From Mytilus galloprovincialis (taxonomy: Eukaryota > Mollusca > Bivalvia > Mytilida > Mytilidae): 64,000 bases of DNA. A program made the position numbers and the translations under genes. The stretch is taken from NCBI RefSeq assembly GCF_965363235.1, contig NC_134846.1, positions 58,827,121 through 58,891,120 on the forward strand, read 5' to 3'. Below, one piece after another: positions 24,913 to 37,771 of this stretch. Below the pieces are notes generated by a model. It did no database searches and was not told where the DNA came from. It saw nothing but the letters and a program-made list of their open reading frames with translations. Every line of letters starts with the position of its first letter. Position 1 is the first letter of the stretch.

Positions 24913-27460
24913 CTACAAAAAAGGAAAAATATAGTACACTGGTATAGGTATCACTGTAGTGATGTGGAATGTTAAATGTGAATATGGCAAACAAGAACCC
25001 ACAAAACATCTGAATAAGTTAACAATATAATTGATTGATTTGCTTTGACATGAATGAATAGTATAGCATTTTTCCCTTTATACTTCAATTATTATCAAAA
25101 TAAAATCAGGATGATTACTAACAAATCTAGCTTAATCTTGCTACATGCTAATGAGTCTGTTCAAAATCAGAAATTCTGTCAGTGTTTACATGGCTATTAT
25201 TTCATCATGGTTTTTTTTCTAATTGAGAGTTAGGTGTTTTTGTCATATTTTTTTTCATCTCTAATCAAATTATTCACAACAAGACTAATAACCTTTTAGA
25301 ACAGATTGTACTGTGTAGGTGCTCATATGTTAATTTGGGTGTGAACTGGAGTCATGTTACTAGGATGTTTATATCAGAGCTGAGATGATACTTAATTTAA
25401 AAAATTGTTGGATAGTTGTTAAATTGTTAGGCTGTATTGATGGGTTTTTTTTCCAGATCTCCATGTATTCACATAGCGATCCATGTCATCACATGACAGA
25501 AGTTAAGTTGTCACAGAAAATATTATATTAGATGTCCTTAAAAACTACATTAGTTTTGGCTAAAATGAATTATTCACAAGTATGAACTTATGAGAAAATA
25601 GCTACATAGTATTTTAAAAATATTACTATTAGAACTTCCTTTCTGGTAGACTTTGAATACTTAGTGTCCAGTGGGAAATAAAGCATGCAAACAGGATGTT
25701 ATAAGACAAGGCAAAACTTAACAATTCAAAACCTGCAATTATCATGATGAGCATTATCTGAGATGAACAATAAATATTATAACAAACTTATTTCAAGATT
25801 ATACTGGTTAGAAAAAAAGGATTCATATTTTAGTGAAAAGTGTTAAAGCATCAAATAATAATTTGACAAACCAGAGTTATGCATTGGAAGACATCCTTTA
25901 TCTTTTATTACATGATAGAATTATATTGGTCACAAGTCGTAACAAAACAAAATAGGTAAATTTACTGAACATTCCTTATTCAATTTCGATTATCTTGAGT
26001 TATCTCCCCTTATTTTACCAAGTTAAATAAAAAATTATTCAGTATTAGTGAAAACAGATGTAATACAATAATTAAAGTCATTTAAAATGAGTGACTGGTG
26101 AACAGTAATGTTAATCAAATTCTTGAGCAAATGTATGCATACATCATAAACTTAGTCTTCTGTGCACAATTTCATCATTTTTACACATCCATATAGTATA
26201 ATCGTTAAAAATAATTTCTCTTGGTCTGTTATGATGTGAAAAGATGGCAGCTAAATACTTTGTTGTGTTTTGAAGACGTAGTTTGCCTATTGTCACCTTT
26301 ATAGTAAAGGTAAACAATTAACAAAGAAGCATGGATATTGAGCATATGTATAACATGAACAATAAGATAATAGTTTATTTCAATGACAGATTTATGCGTA
26401 TTACAATCACTGGATCACTTTTACAAAAAAGGTCACACTGAGTTCACTGCATACATGATACAGAAAACATATCTGTGAATTGTTAACTGGAAGCAAGCAA
26501 TTTAAAAAATAGTAAATTTATTCTAAATTTGGATGAACTATAGGATTTTCTTGAGAAAAAAGCAAATATACAGTACATAAGTTTTTTTTAATAAAAACTA
26601 GCCATTTAGTTATATTAAAAAAACATATGAATATTTTTTTTCAATTTGAAGTAACATAATTTTTCTTCTGACATCTATTATACAAAAGCTTACAATTGAA
26701 TTGCATTCCTTTGACCGACTTTATTTAGGTTTTTATTCAGATGATTATCCTGTTTATATTTATGACACTGGTACAACTTTTAAGGGGATGCTCGGTCAAA
26801 TTTTTATGCTTTTTGTTTTTCATTCAATTTTACTGGGAAATATTTTTTTGTTATTAAACTACTTTTTACATTCATCCATCTTCCATTACATTTCACAATG
26901 CTTATACAAAATATCTGACGCCACAATGGAAAAGAAATTGTTGTACAATAAAATTGAGAATGGAAACGGGGAATGTGTCAAAGAGACAACAACCCGACCA
27001 AATAAAAAACAACAGCATGTTGACGTCAATAGTTCAAGCAGTACAGATTCTCTGGTCAGCCGTGAATATCAATAAGGTGTATCATAGCAAGCTATTCATA
27101 ATTAAGAACTAGAAGGAAAAGAAAGAAACTCTTCCTAAGTTGTCAGCAAATGTGTGATTTATATTTGATTTGTTTATTTTCTGTATTTTAATTTCACTTT
27201 TCAATTTTGATTGTTTGTTTTGACAAAATGTTAACTTTTGGGGGAATTTGAGGGGGTGATGGGAGGGAAGGGGTTAATTATATTGGTAGATCTTTTTCAT
27301 AGTCTTATAGTTTACCTTTCAGCATTTTAAAAATTAACATTCCACATTTCCTTCTCTGTCATGTCTCTTTTGACAATGACGACCTATAATTTGACCTGGT
27401 ATGGGTTTAAAAGACACTATTTTATTGGCTCATACAAATGTCATTATCTAGAACGTCAGC
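24913..27460. other. Intergenic between divergent BOLA1 and METTL23, with repeats
   Basis: The genes are transcribed away from each other. The missing first exon of BOLA1 and both promoters should lie here. 26045-26275 is the inverted partner of 330-510. 26945-27030 is a copy of repeat R3 ('ggggaatgtgtcaaagagac', 'aacaacccgacca'). An ATTGG (reverse CCAAT box) lies at 27424-27428, 33 bp before the METTL23 ATG. 27238-27275 is G-rich. Nothing else is identified. Confidence 0.55.
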
Positions 27461-30400
27461 ATGTCTTCTTCCAAGAGGCAGAAAATTGAAAAATTCTTCA
27501 AATTCAGTAGTGATTCAGAAAACTGTACAGTTTGTATTCCTGAGGTATCATTTCTGTGTTCTGTATTATTTGATTTGCATACCATGTTCTATATAACAAT
27601 TCTGTATAATTTAGCACCCCCTTTTTCACTTATAATCACTTATTTTACTTTTAGCACCACAGTGACCAGTATTGATAGGCTTATGAATACAATTTTACAT
27701 TGTTAATATATTATTAAAACAAGAAACATATACATAAATGAACATTTTTTATTTGATATTTATATTTGATATTAACTATCATTGACTATTATGATATATA
27801 TATACAAAGGAAACGAGATAAAGACATGTTTTAAATCAAATTTGCTAGCTCAAAAAAATCTGCAAATATAATTTAAGCAAAAAAAACTGCAATACCATTT
27901 TCTTTGTAGTGACATGAGTGAAGAAATTTATAATTAGTTAAGCAAAAATTCTTTTATTGGAATTATCACATGTAATGATTTAGCTTACATGGCTTAGCCT
28001 TACTTCAATGTACTTGGTATCAATTGGGATATTGGTTATAAATACTTGTCAAATTCTCTTTCATCAGAGTTAATAAAAAAAATGATTGATGTCCTGGTGT
28101 GTACTATGAAATTTGCAATAAGGATAACAAAAATGTTGACATCCCTTGCTATTCTAACATTGGTATTCATGTTATTTGGGTTCTTGAATTCTTGGTTTAA
28201 ATCCCCAGGTCTTGTGTGTTTTGGGAGTCAACATGATCGATATGGTGCTCTTGAAAATAATTTTTCCTGACATAATTGAAAGTGCAGCAAAATGATGAAA
28301 ATACAGGATTTCAATTGCAGATTGTCTTGGGGCATTCACCATTGTGAAGCTCCTAGAAGCCCTCTGCTGTAAAATCATCTCTGCAGAGTCAGTTCAAGTC
28401 TCTTCAAAATTTGTGTTATAAAGTTCACCACACTTTACTATTGTATCATCTGTTACAGTAATTATAATTCACAGATTAGCAACCCTCCCATGTATGCATG
28501 TTCTTGAATATAGATATTCATTATAGAGTTCAATTGAAGTTCTCATACACATATTGTCATTCTGTAGTCCTACCAGCAAACCATGTACTAACTTTTTTAT
28601 AAATTAGTTTTAGAAACTTGATTGTATTATTATCATGATTATAAAGCAAATATATTACAATTTGTGTGTACATTTTATTTTTGGCTACCCACCCAACTGG
28701 CAAACCCTCATAAATTTTGTATATGTGAGAGACAAAGTCACATTCACATTTTAATAAAATATAGCACATACCCAGTAATTTTTATTTTAGGTTCTTGATG
28801 GTAACTATGGGATGTATGTGTGGCCATGTTCACCAGTATTAGCACAGTATATATGGTACCACAGAGCATCACTCAAAGGCAAAACTATACTTGAGGTCAA
28901 TATATTAGATGTGTTCCTTTTGGGGATTGTTTTCTGAAGAAAAAAATCTTTGATATCACAATTGCAACTACCCCAAATGATTTGAAATGAAACATAAAAC
29001 AAACATGTAGCAAATGCTACCTTGTGCTGATAAACAGAAGATATGAACTACTTGAAAAGATATGTTGTTAAAATTTGTATAGAATAATAGAAAAGTTTGT
29101 TAACAATACATGCATATGAGAAGATATTATTAATGGTCAAATTGACCCTACTATCAAATTTATGTATTTCGAATTCATGCAGTCCTAAATTTTGGTTTAA
29201 AAAAAAAGTCTTTTGATTTGCACATGACATGCTTAGAAGTAATATGGAGCAAAATCCTCTTTACCAAAACAATATTCTCAGAAAGTATATTATTATATAT
29301 ATTTATCTGTTCATGCTTTTGCACCATGTTTCAAGATGGAAAATATTCCTGAAGTGGAATATTTTTGCTAAAAAAAAAAAAGCAACAAAAATATATCCTT
29401 CAGGTGACATAATCAAATCATTTGAGCTAAGATTAAATTGACGTTTTCTGAAAGCATCTGAAGTTTCATCTGAATTATAAAAAATGTGATTGATAATGCA
29501 TTTTTTTTTTTAAAGTGCCTCTCTACTTAAAATCATACAAAAGATGATTAATGGTTAGAAAGTGTACACAAATTTAGCTCAGATATTTTGATAAGAATAA
29601 AGATAATTTTTGAAAAACTTAATTCGAAATTTATACTTTTAGCTTTTATCATAGGTGGTAGAAATTAATGAAATGAGATATATTAAAAGGGAGATAACTC
29701 CATTATATGCAGTGTATCCCATTGTCTTTCTGTTTTTATCAGCAGACAGTTTGCAGGAAAATATTTAAACTTTTATTACCATGAAGACATGGATAACTGT
29801 TGGTGATTAAATAATTTTATCATTGAAAAAAAACCAATTAAATATTTAATTCAATTTGCTATTTAGTTAATGCTGTTAAGAATTTAAACAAATATTAAGT
29901 TGCACATTTGGTTTTTTATGGATTACAGATTGGTGCTGGAACTTCTCTTCCTGGGATAGTAGCAGCTAAATGTGAAGCCACAGTCATTCTCAGTGATAGT
30001 TCTGAATACCCACAATGCCTTGCGAATTGTGCTGCATCATGTGAAGCAAACAATCTGTCCAATATAACAATAGTTGGTATAAAATGGGGACAATTCACAC
30101 CAGAATTACTCAATCTTCAACCTGTTGACATTATCTTAGGATCTGACTGTTTCTTTGATACTAAAGGTTAGAAATTAAATTGAAAAATAGTATTCATACT
30201 TTGAGCCATTATCAAATACCATACTGTAATTTGGGGTGATATTGAAAGTGGATTACAACATTAATTACAAACTGGTATGAAAACATAACTGAATTTAAAA
30301 TATATATGCAAAATATTTATTTCAGGGAAAGACATATTTTCCAAAAAGTTATTGTTATCAGCTTAAGTATGCATACACATTCCTATTGAGTTTTTGTCTA

Positions 30401-31319
30401 TCTTTCTGGCAAATAAAATTGTGAGTAGCAAAACTTTGAAATTGGTGCTGATGTCTTGTGATATTTGCAATTGACATAATTTTTATGTTTGTTTTATTGT
30501 TTCCAGACTTTGAAGACATCATAGTTACAGTAGCATTTATAATGAAGAAAAGACCAAGTACAGAGTTTTGGTGTACTTATCAAGAAAGAAGGTCAGGAGT
30601 GTTTAAATCTGTTAAAAAGACAAAACATCAGCAAAATAAGAAAATATGTTGTTGTCTGATCTACTAAATCTTCTTGGAAAGACACTAAAAGCTGCTAACA
30701 TGGATGAAGATGAACAACACCAAGGAAACAGATAAAAACATGTGGCTGCATAAATTGAATTCATTTCAAAATTCAATTTAATAATAAAATTGTATTTTAT
30801 ATTTGGAAAAGGATATTATATTTATCTGCAATCCTTGTTCTGAGAAAAAATAGAGTAAATTAAGAGTAAGAGGTGCTCAGAGACCATTATAAGCACATCT
30901 CAATCTCTTTTGATAAAGGGAAGTCATGGTCAGTTGACAACATATTCATATAAGTATATTTGTCTGAAGACAGAAGCCTTGAATCCAAATGGTTTATGTT
31001 GGGTTCTTTCTGTTGTAATTGTTGTCTCATTGGCAATCACACACATGACAAGTACTGTTTTACATGACAATATATTATCATATGTGAATAATTGAAAGTT
31101 CTGTGTAAGGTTAATTTGTCTATGAAATACATGTCAATTTATGATTACAGTTCCTCTAGAAGTATTGAGTACCTACTGTTAAAATGGGGATTAGAGAGCA
31201 GAGAGATTGATTTAGAAACATTTGAAGCAGACTCACCAACCTTAGCAGGATCTACATTACCTGGGAATCATACCATTCACATGTTCATTATGAAAAAGAA
31301 AAAATCAACTGACAGCTAG
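27461..31319 (+). CDS. METTL23: METTL23-like methyltransferase (5 exons, 226 aa)
   Basis: Class I SAM-dependent methyltransferase of the METTL21/METTL23 group; METTL23 in mammals is a nuclear protein reported to methylate histone H3 arginine 17. Exons: 27461-27544, 28791-28895, 29929-30166, 30507-30591, 31151-31319 (TAG). All introns are GT-AG, phases close, CDS 681 nt. The family-typical N-terminal block GNYGMYVWPCSPVLAQYIW is in exon 2. The SAM-binding motif I, LEIGAGTSLPGIVAAKC, spans exons 2/3 (residues 62-78). The acidic loop VILSDSSEYP follows (D86), then DIILGSDCFF (130-139), corresponding to the ASDVFF-type motif IV, then DFEDI in exon 4. The C-terminus has TFEADSP and GSTLPGNHTIHMFIM, matching the conserved STLPGRHTVEML. 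The start ATG is the first in-frame one and gives a basic N-terminus (MSSSKRQKIEKFFKF). Introns hold fragments of dispersed repeats (R4 at about 30985-31050). Confidence 0.93.
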
Positions 31320-33524
31320 ATTTATAAAACTTCATGTATAATGGACCTTTTCAGAAATGCTAGTTCCATTATCATAAATTATGTTGCACAGTCCTAGTGT
31401 CCTGATAGATTTTGTCAGGGCCTTCCAGTAGCATTTAGAATAAGGTGTCCACAATGCAACACCATTTTGTATGGTCCCATAATACTGCATACTGCTTACA
31501 CATTACATATTTGGAAGAGGGAATGTTTATATGTGGTTATACAAAATGAATAACCAAAAGATGTCGGAAATTAAATTACCAGTAATTGATATTAAGTTCA
31601 AAATATGTGACAAATACACTTCTCGTACTTTGATAAAAGCAGCCACTGATAATGTGATGTTCAGAGCACAGAGTAAGTTGACAATATCAACATGATGAAA
31701 TGATGACTCAAAGAAGTTTGAATTCCTGTTGACAGGTAGAAAAATTTACTGATATTTTTAAGATCTGTTTTAAACAAAGGAGAAGGTTCACGAAGGGTTA
31801 AAATTGACCCTAAATTTTTTATATTTTTTTAAATCGGGGCAAAAAAATACAAATTTCACATGGAAATACTAGTGATAATACTATTAAGACAAAAATATAT
31901 TTTCCAGCACTTTCCTTTACAATTTATGAAGATATGACCCCTTAAATAAACATTATTTGTATTTAAAGGTCAAATTTGGATACTTTTTTCCCATAATTTT
32001 AATTGTTTTTGGCCTAGTTAACCTTGTCAGCCATCCACGATCCAAAAAAGCTTTTATATTGATGAATAATATATTAAAATGGAATCTTTTGGTTACAACA
32101 CATTTTTATCATAGGTGATGGCCAATGTGTTTCCAAAGCTTTTAGGTCTGAAAATAGCACAAAATCATGATATTTTAACAAAATGTCCAAAATCAGCTTA
32201 TTTTGTGGAATATTTAAGTACTTTTATTAAAAGAACTGATGTATTTAACATTAACACTTTTGAAATGGACCCATTTACGAACCAAATTGTGACCTTTTTG
32301 GTGTTTTATGATAAAGGATATTTAAGGCTATTTTGTGCCAATAGTGAACCTTGTCCTTTGTTACCCAATTTCTACATAAAGAAATAGTTTTTTATATGTC
32401 TTCTATGTAAACTGTTTCTTTTTGTCCTGAACCTGCATGGTCTTCGAAACTAGCACAGGACAGACAGGACATGTCTTGTAAAAATATATTCAGGTCTGTT
32501 GTAGAAAGAAATGAAGAATTATTAATTCCGTCCTGTAATTGCCAAGCCCCAATTTCTTTGACTGCATGCATGAAATATTTGTCAATGGACATTAAGCAAT
32601 ATTAATGTATTAAAGACTAACAACTTCAGAAAAAATAATGTTGTAATTTTTGAAGTGATTGTTGATTATGCATTATTAAAAATATGATTATGAGTTAACA
32701 TTGGAAACTTTACCTTAGTTTTTCAATGTATTAAAATGTAGGGTATGCAAAATAATTTTTTTTTTTTCATTTTCAGGAAAAAGGAAAAGAAGAAAAGCAG
32801 ATGAGAAAATAATGACAATGATGATTTTAAACAGAATCTTGGGCAAATGTGCAATACAAAATAGAAAGAATAAATAAAATATTCAGAATATTTTTTCTTT
32901 AGTTCAGAGAACTAAAATGAGCTTTTCTCGTCACTTGTCGCACATCTTTGATGTACATTAACTTTTACAAAAATCTCCTCTAAAATTATATAGGAGTTTC
33001 TAGTTTTAAAATGTGTTTGCTGACCCTGCCTGCCAACCAACATGGCTGACAGGGCTAAAAATTTAACAAATTGGATAAGTGTAAGGTTGACAATTATCTT
33101 TAAAACACATATAGACAGATAAAAAATCTGACAAGGGCAGAATTTTTCAGAATGTTCAGATCTTCAAATTATTCATTTAAAACAAGAATTCTGTGAGTAT
33201 TGCATGGAAAAACATATTCCCTACTGGTTAAAAATTTGTTGTATAGGAACAAAATTAGAACTAGATCTATAACTTGTAATGGTGTAAACTATATAACAAA
33301 TATAAGGTCAATATCTTCAAGCATGATGAAAAGGAAAACTGATTATTTAAATGAATTTTGTAAGTCAAGGACCATAACTCTGCACATATTCATCAAATGG
33401 AACAAAGTTCGAAACTAAATCTGTTGAAGATAATAGTTGGAACCTAAATGACCTTAAGTCATCTGTATACAATGCATTTATTATCAACCTCTCCTTTGAT
33501 TAGAAATAAGCTTTAGAGAAAAAG
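31320..33524. other. Intergenic after METTL23, no convincing gene
   Basis: AT-rich. A clustered AATAAATAAA at about 32871-32880 could serve as a distal poly(A) signal. 31783-32353 is bounded by short inverted words (AAGGTTCAC ... GTGAACCTT) and may be an old MITE, but the arms do not pair further in. The minus-strand frame 32592-32392 (66 codons, MSIDKYFMHAVKEIGAWQLQ...) is open but matches nothing I know. Confidence 0.4.
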
Positions 33525-34580
33525 TCCAAGCTGTTGGTGCTTGCCTTGCATACCTGTCTTGCTTACTGGAACATTAGTTACTGACAGGACAAAAATAACA
33601 CAATTTTCAACAGTCCCGTCACCTTAGAATTTATACGAAAGTGCACACGCTGAAATGTTTTGCCTTCTTTACTAATAATTGATATTATGTTGATAGTCCT
33701 AAATATAAAGCTATACTACAACTATCACATAAACTTAACATGATCCAAGAAAATAAGAAATACATGTACACCTTCAATCATTCAATAAACTAAATATAGT
33801 TGATGTTAACCAAGAAAACTAAACATTGACCAATGAACCATGAAAATGAGGTCCTGGTCCGATGAACCATGCCAGGCAGACATGTATAGCTTACAATCCT
33901 TCCATGCAACAAATATTGATGACTTATTGCTTATAGCTTAAGAAAACCAAGACCAAAACACAAAAACATAACACTGAGCAATGAACTGGGAAAAATGAGG
34001 TCAAGGTCACATAAAACCTGTGAGACTGACATGTACATCACTAAATATTTCCATACATCACATATAATTGACCTATTGCATATAGTATTGGAAAAACAAA
34101 CCAAAACTCAAAAACTTAACTTTGACCAATGATGTTTCCATTTAAATGAGGTCAAGGTCAGATGACACCTGCCAGTTAGACATGTACACCTTACACTCCT
34201 TCCATACACCAAATATACCAGACCTATGGCTTATAGTATCTGATATATGAACTTTGTCCACTGATCTATGAAATAAGGTCAAGGTCAAGTGAAAACTGTC
34301 TGATGGGCATGAGGACCTTGCAAGTTACGCACATAGCAAATATAGTTATCATATTACCGGTACTCATTATAAGAGAAAAATTAACCTTACAAAATAATTT
34401 AACTCTTATTTTAAGTAGTCACTGAACCCTGACACTTAGGTCAGTGACAATGTACATCACTGTAATACTTGGGACAGACGGAAAACTTGTAACATAAGTC
34501 ATCTTTATACAAATTATGAAGCATCCAGGTTTTCCACTTTCTAAAATATAAAGCTTTTAAGAAGTTGTTAATGCCACTGC
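33525..34580 (+). repeat. Dispersed tandem array (about 130-180-bp units with 'aatgaggtcaaggtcag')
   Basis: Units share a 'gaccaatgaaccatgaaaat' and 'gaggtcaaggtcagatgaca' core, followed by 'catgtacaccttacaatcct' and 'ccaaatata...gacctat'. At least five diverged units are present. The array starts near the 'agtgcacacgctgaaatg' word and ends at 'aagcatccaggttttccact'. The same start, core and end are seen at 58640-59600 (about 1 kb), so the whole array has moved as one block. Shorter pieces are at 34970-35050, 35245-35600 and 42815-42900. Confidence 0.75.
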
Positions 34581-35049
34581 TTGATCACTATCCCTATGTC
34601 GAGCTATCTGCGACAAAAATGGAGTGTTTTGTTTTAGATTTCTCTACACTATTTTTCTTACTGGGTTTTTAATTTTCTGTGCATATGTTTCAGTGACCTC
34701 TTGATAAATATTGGATAAGTTAAACCCTGCAATGATTGTTCAAAGACATCATTGCTAATGTATTGCTGAAGTTGGCTTGTTGGTTATAAATGATGAAAAA
34801 CAATTGTTAAAGAGTTTTTAACGGATTTACAATATACGGGTACCTCATTGTACTTGATGCCTCAGAGAGGTTTCTTTTTCTTCTGGTTGGCTTTTGTTGT
34901 TCTCGAACCTTGTGGAAGTTTGTTTGTCATATCACATTGGGCTTGTGGTCAGTTTCCAAGGATAGATCACAAAGATGTCCATTAACGATGAAAATGAGAT
35001 CAAGGTCAGATGAACTCTGCCAATTATTTCATGCGACTGTCATAAAAGT

Positions 35050-35245
35050 GAGAGTTTTGGCGCTATGAAACTAGGTTCAATCCACCATTTTCTACATTTG
35101 AAATTGCCAGTAACAAGTCAGGAATATGACAGTTGTTGTTCATTCGTTTGATGTGTTTTATCCTTTGATTTTGCCATTTGATCAGGGACTTTTCGTTTTG
35201 AATTGTCCTTGGAGTTCAGTATATTTGTGATTTTACTTTTCTTTT
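35050..35245 (-). repeat. R2 fragment, reversed
   Basis: Contains reversed R2 blocks: 'ccaccattttctacatttga', 'gtcaggaatatgacagttgt' and 'gatgtgttttatcctttgat'. It is inserted within diverged units of the 'gaggtcaaggtcag' array. 35600-36078 has nothing else I can name. Confidence 0.6.
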
Positions 35246-36078
35246 ATGTGTACACCTTACAATAATTCCATGCACTAAAGCATTTGACCTACTTAATATA
35301 GTATCTATGAAATGGACCTATCATGTAACATAAAATTGACAAAAGTGAGGTCTAGGTCAGGTGAGCACTGATTGACAGACCATGCAAGGATCCTATATAC
35401 CAAACACAATTCTCCAATTACTTTTAAATAAGTGCGAAATTCATATTACAAAAAATACATATTCTTTTTCAATTGGTCGCTTAGCAATGAAAATGAGGTC
35501 AAGACTAATGGATCTATAAGAGATAGAAATTTCTTAACATTAGGTATATAAATACAAGGTATGAAGCATCCAGGATTCTGAAATATTAAGCTTTATACAA
35601 ATAGTGTATGTCACTGCAACCAGTAGCGTGCCTCTAATTTGGGAATTTTTGTCACAGACCAACAAAAAAATCAGAAAAAAGATTATTGCCAATCAGAAGT
35701 TATATTAATATTTTAAATTGTTAAGTTGGAATGGAATAGACCTGAGGCTGTGTACAATGTGGGTCTCATTGGAGTCTAAGTGTGACGCAGGATTGCGGAA
35801 TTTTGTAAGCGTGACACATGAAAGTCAAATTATTGTGCCATGAAAACAGGAAATGAAGTCTAGAGGGACACAGGAAATAACAAATTACTAAGAATTGCTT
35901 TCGTACATAGTGTAAGCGGGATACAGGATCAGAACCCCCAATGAGACCCCCTATTATATGTGAAAACAATATGGATACTCAGATGGACAAACACATTGAA
36001 CAGAAATAATATCAGTAGTATTTTATTGACATAATAGGTACCATTTTCATCTTCAAATTGACTGCTTAATATTAAATA

Positions 36079-36284
36079 CTGTAAATTCAGAAATTATTGC
36101 GTGCATTTATTATTGCGATTTTGACAGTTTAGACTTAAATGCGATTTTAATTTTTACGATTTTGAGAAAAATCCTGTTTAATTCATATAAAATATTTCAA
36201 AATGCGAGTTTAAATTATTGCGTTTACAACTCTGTCGCATTTTTCGCAATAATAAAAACCTCGCATTAATTTCTGAATTTACAG
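36079..36284. mobile_element. TA-flanked palindromic MITE (CTGTAAATTCAGAAATTA ends)
   Basis: Left end CTGTAAATTCAGAAATTATT and the reversed right end agree over about 25 bp with few differences. TA lies directly outside both ends (36077-36078 and 36285-36286), the target duplication expected for Tc1/mariner-type elements. About 206 bp, no coding. The interior repeats 'attgcg' words in both directions. Confidence 0.8.
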
Positions 36285-36764
36285 TACATGATCTCAGTAA
36301 CAAATATTAGAGCAAGATAAATACTTAAGTGAAATAAATATCTTTGAACCATGGTTGTTCATTAAGTCAGCTAATCTGTTTATTAATGAACATAAATCTT
36401 CAGAAACATAAAAATACTTGATTATAGAGATAATGTTAATTTAATTATTCATATAAATGAGTATTAAAGATCAATTTAGCTCTGACTACATAACTTTTTT
36501 AGGTATACAATTGTTCAAAAAACAAACCTTAAAAAGTATGCATTAAATTACCATAATAATTATGTCTGAATAAAAAGATATCCGAGACAAACATGAATGT
36601 AACAGCAACACAACAATACAATATAAAAAGAACAAGTAAACATAACACTTATTTACCGGCCAGGAGAACATTAGAAAGTTTATTGTCCACCAAGGCACCA
36701 ACTAGTTCTCCGACAAGAAGCAGATTTCTTCAAATTCTAATTTTGATATATTGACTGACCAGGG

Positions 36765-36925
36765 ATGGGCACCATTACTGACAAATGTAATCGATTAATA
36801 ATCGATTACATGAAGGATTTTTGTGCAATCGATTAATAATCGATTACTCAAATTTTAGTATGTAATCGATTACAATCGATTACTTTATCAAAAGTAATTA
36901 CATTACTTTTCGATTACTGTCAATT
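36765..36925. repeat. Cluster of AATCGATTA palindromes, possible DNA transposon end
   Basis: Begins 'cagggatgggcaccattact', an hAT-like terminal look, followed by at least five 'aatcgatta' motifs within 130 bp. A smaller cluster of related 'taatcga' words is at 41395-41475. No transposase frame lies between them, and the opposite terminus is not recognised. Confidence 0.45.
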
Positions 36926-37771
36926 ACATACTTCAACATTTCAACAAAAAATAACATGAGTAAAACACAATTATATTGCTCAACATTTGTATATATAGTT
37001 GAAATTAAGATATTTACCTAATGTACCATTCAAAGCATTGTTTCTAAATTATAAGTTAATAGCTGCTTTTTAGATCAAATCTCTTGATGAAAATTAAAAA
37101 TATTTAAAAAATCTCGTAATTTTTACTTTCAACATATATGAAAGATGTCATCGCATTGCAATAATCACTTATTCATAAGTAATTGTTTTTCAAAAAATTA
37201 GCTTTCTTACTGACACGTTAACTTTTTTGTTTTTACTCTTTAACAAAAAAATATTTTAGCATAGTTAATTACAATGTTTAAGGAAATATAAAAAAAAGTA
37301 GAATAATTAATTAGTTCAGGTAATTTTTAAGATAAAAATTTATTTTTATAATGACATGCATGTTTTAAAACTTTTGTTTGGATAACCACCCTAATTACAG
37401 ATTATTTAACTGCCACTGGAGTACAATTTATAACCTGGGGCTAAATATTGTAAATTTCCTTCTTTATTAGACATAAGATAATTGAAATAATCAAAGAGCT
37501 GAAAGCTCTGAGGAAAAATGACGCCACTGTCTCTAATATTGGGATAGTTTTTATGCAAGTCTTGATTTTCACATACCTTAATTAGTTTAACAATGCAACA
37601 TGTCTCGTAAGCATATAATTGATATTTGTATATGTGTGTGTGTGAAGTGAAGGTGACAACTGGCTGTGTTTTTTTTTTTAAGACAAATGAATAGGTCAAG
37701 ACTACCTGAATGGTACAAATAAATACCGTAGAAAGGCTTGTATATTTCTCACTGGTACATAGTCTGAATCC

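Noticed and set aside
26701-27075. 124-codon plus-strand frame
   Set aside because: Its 3' third is the R3 repeat ([20 protein letters not shown]) and the 5' part is AT-driven hydrophobic sequence. There is no homology that I recognise, and a repeat boundary lies inside the frame.
32765-32880. Possible alternative last exon of METTL23 (after a TTTTCAG, with AATAAA downstream)
   Set aside because: The frame is a lysine-rich A-run translation, and METTL23 already ends with its conserved C-terminus at 31319.
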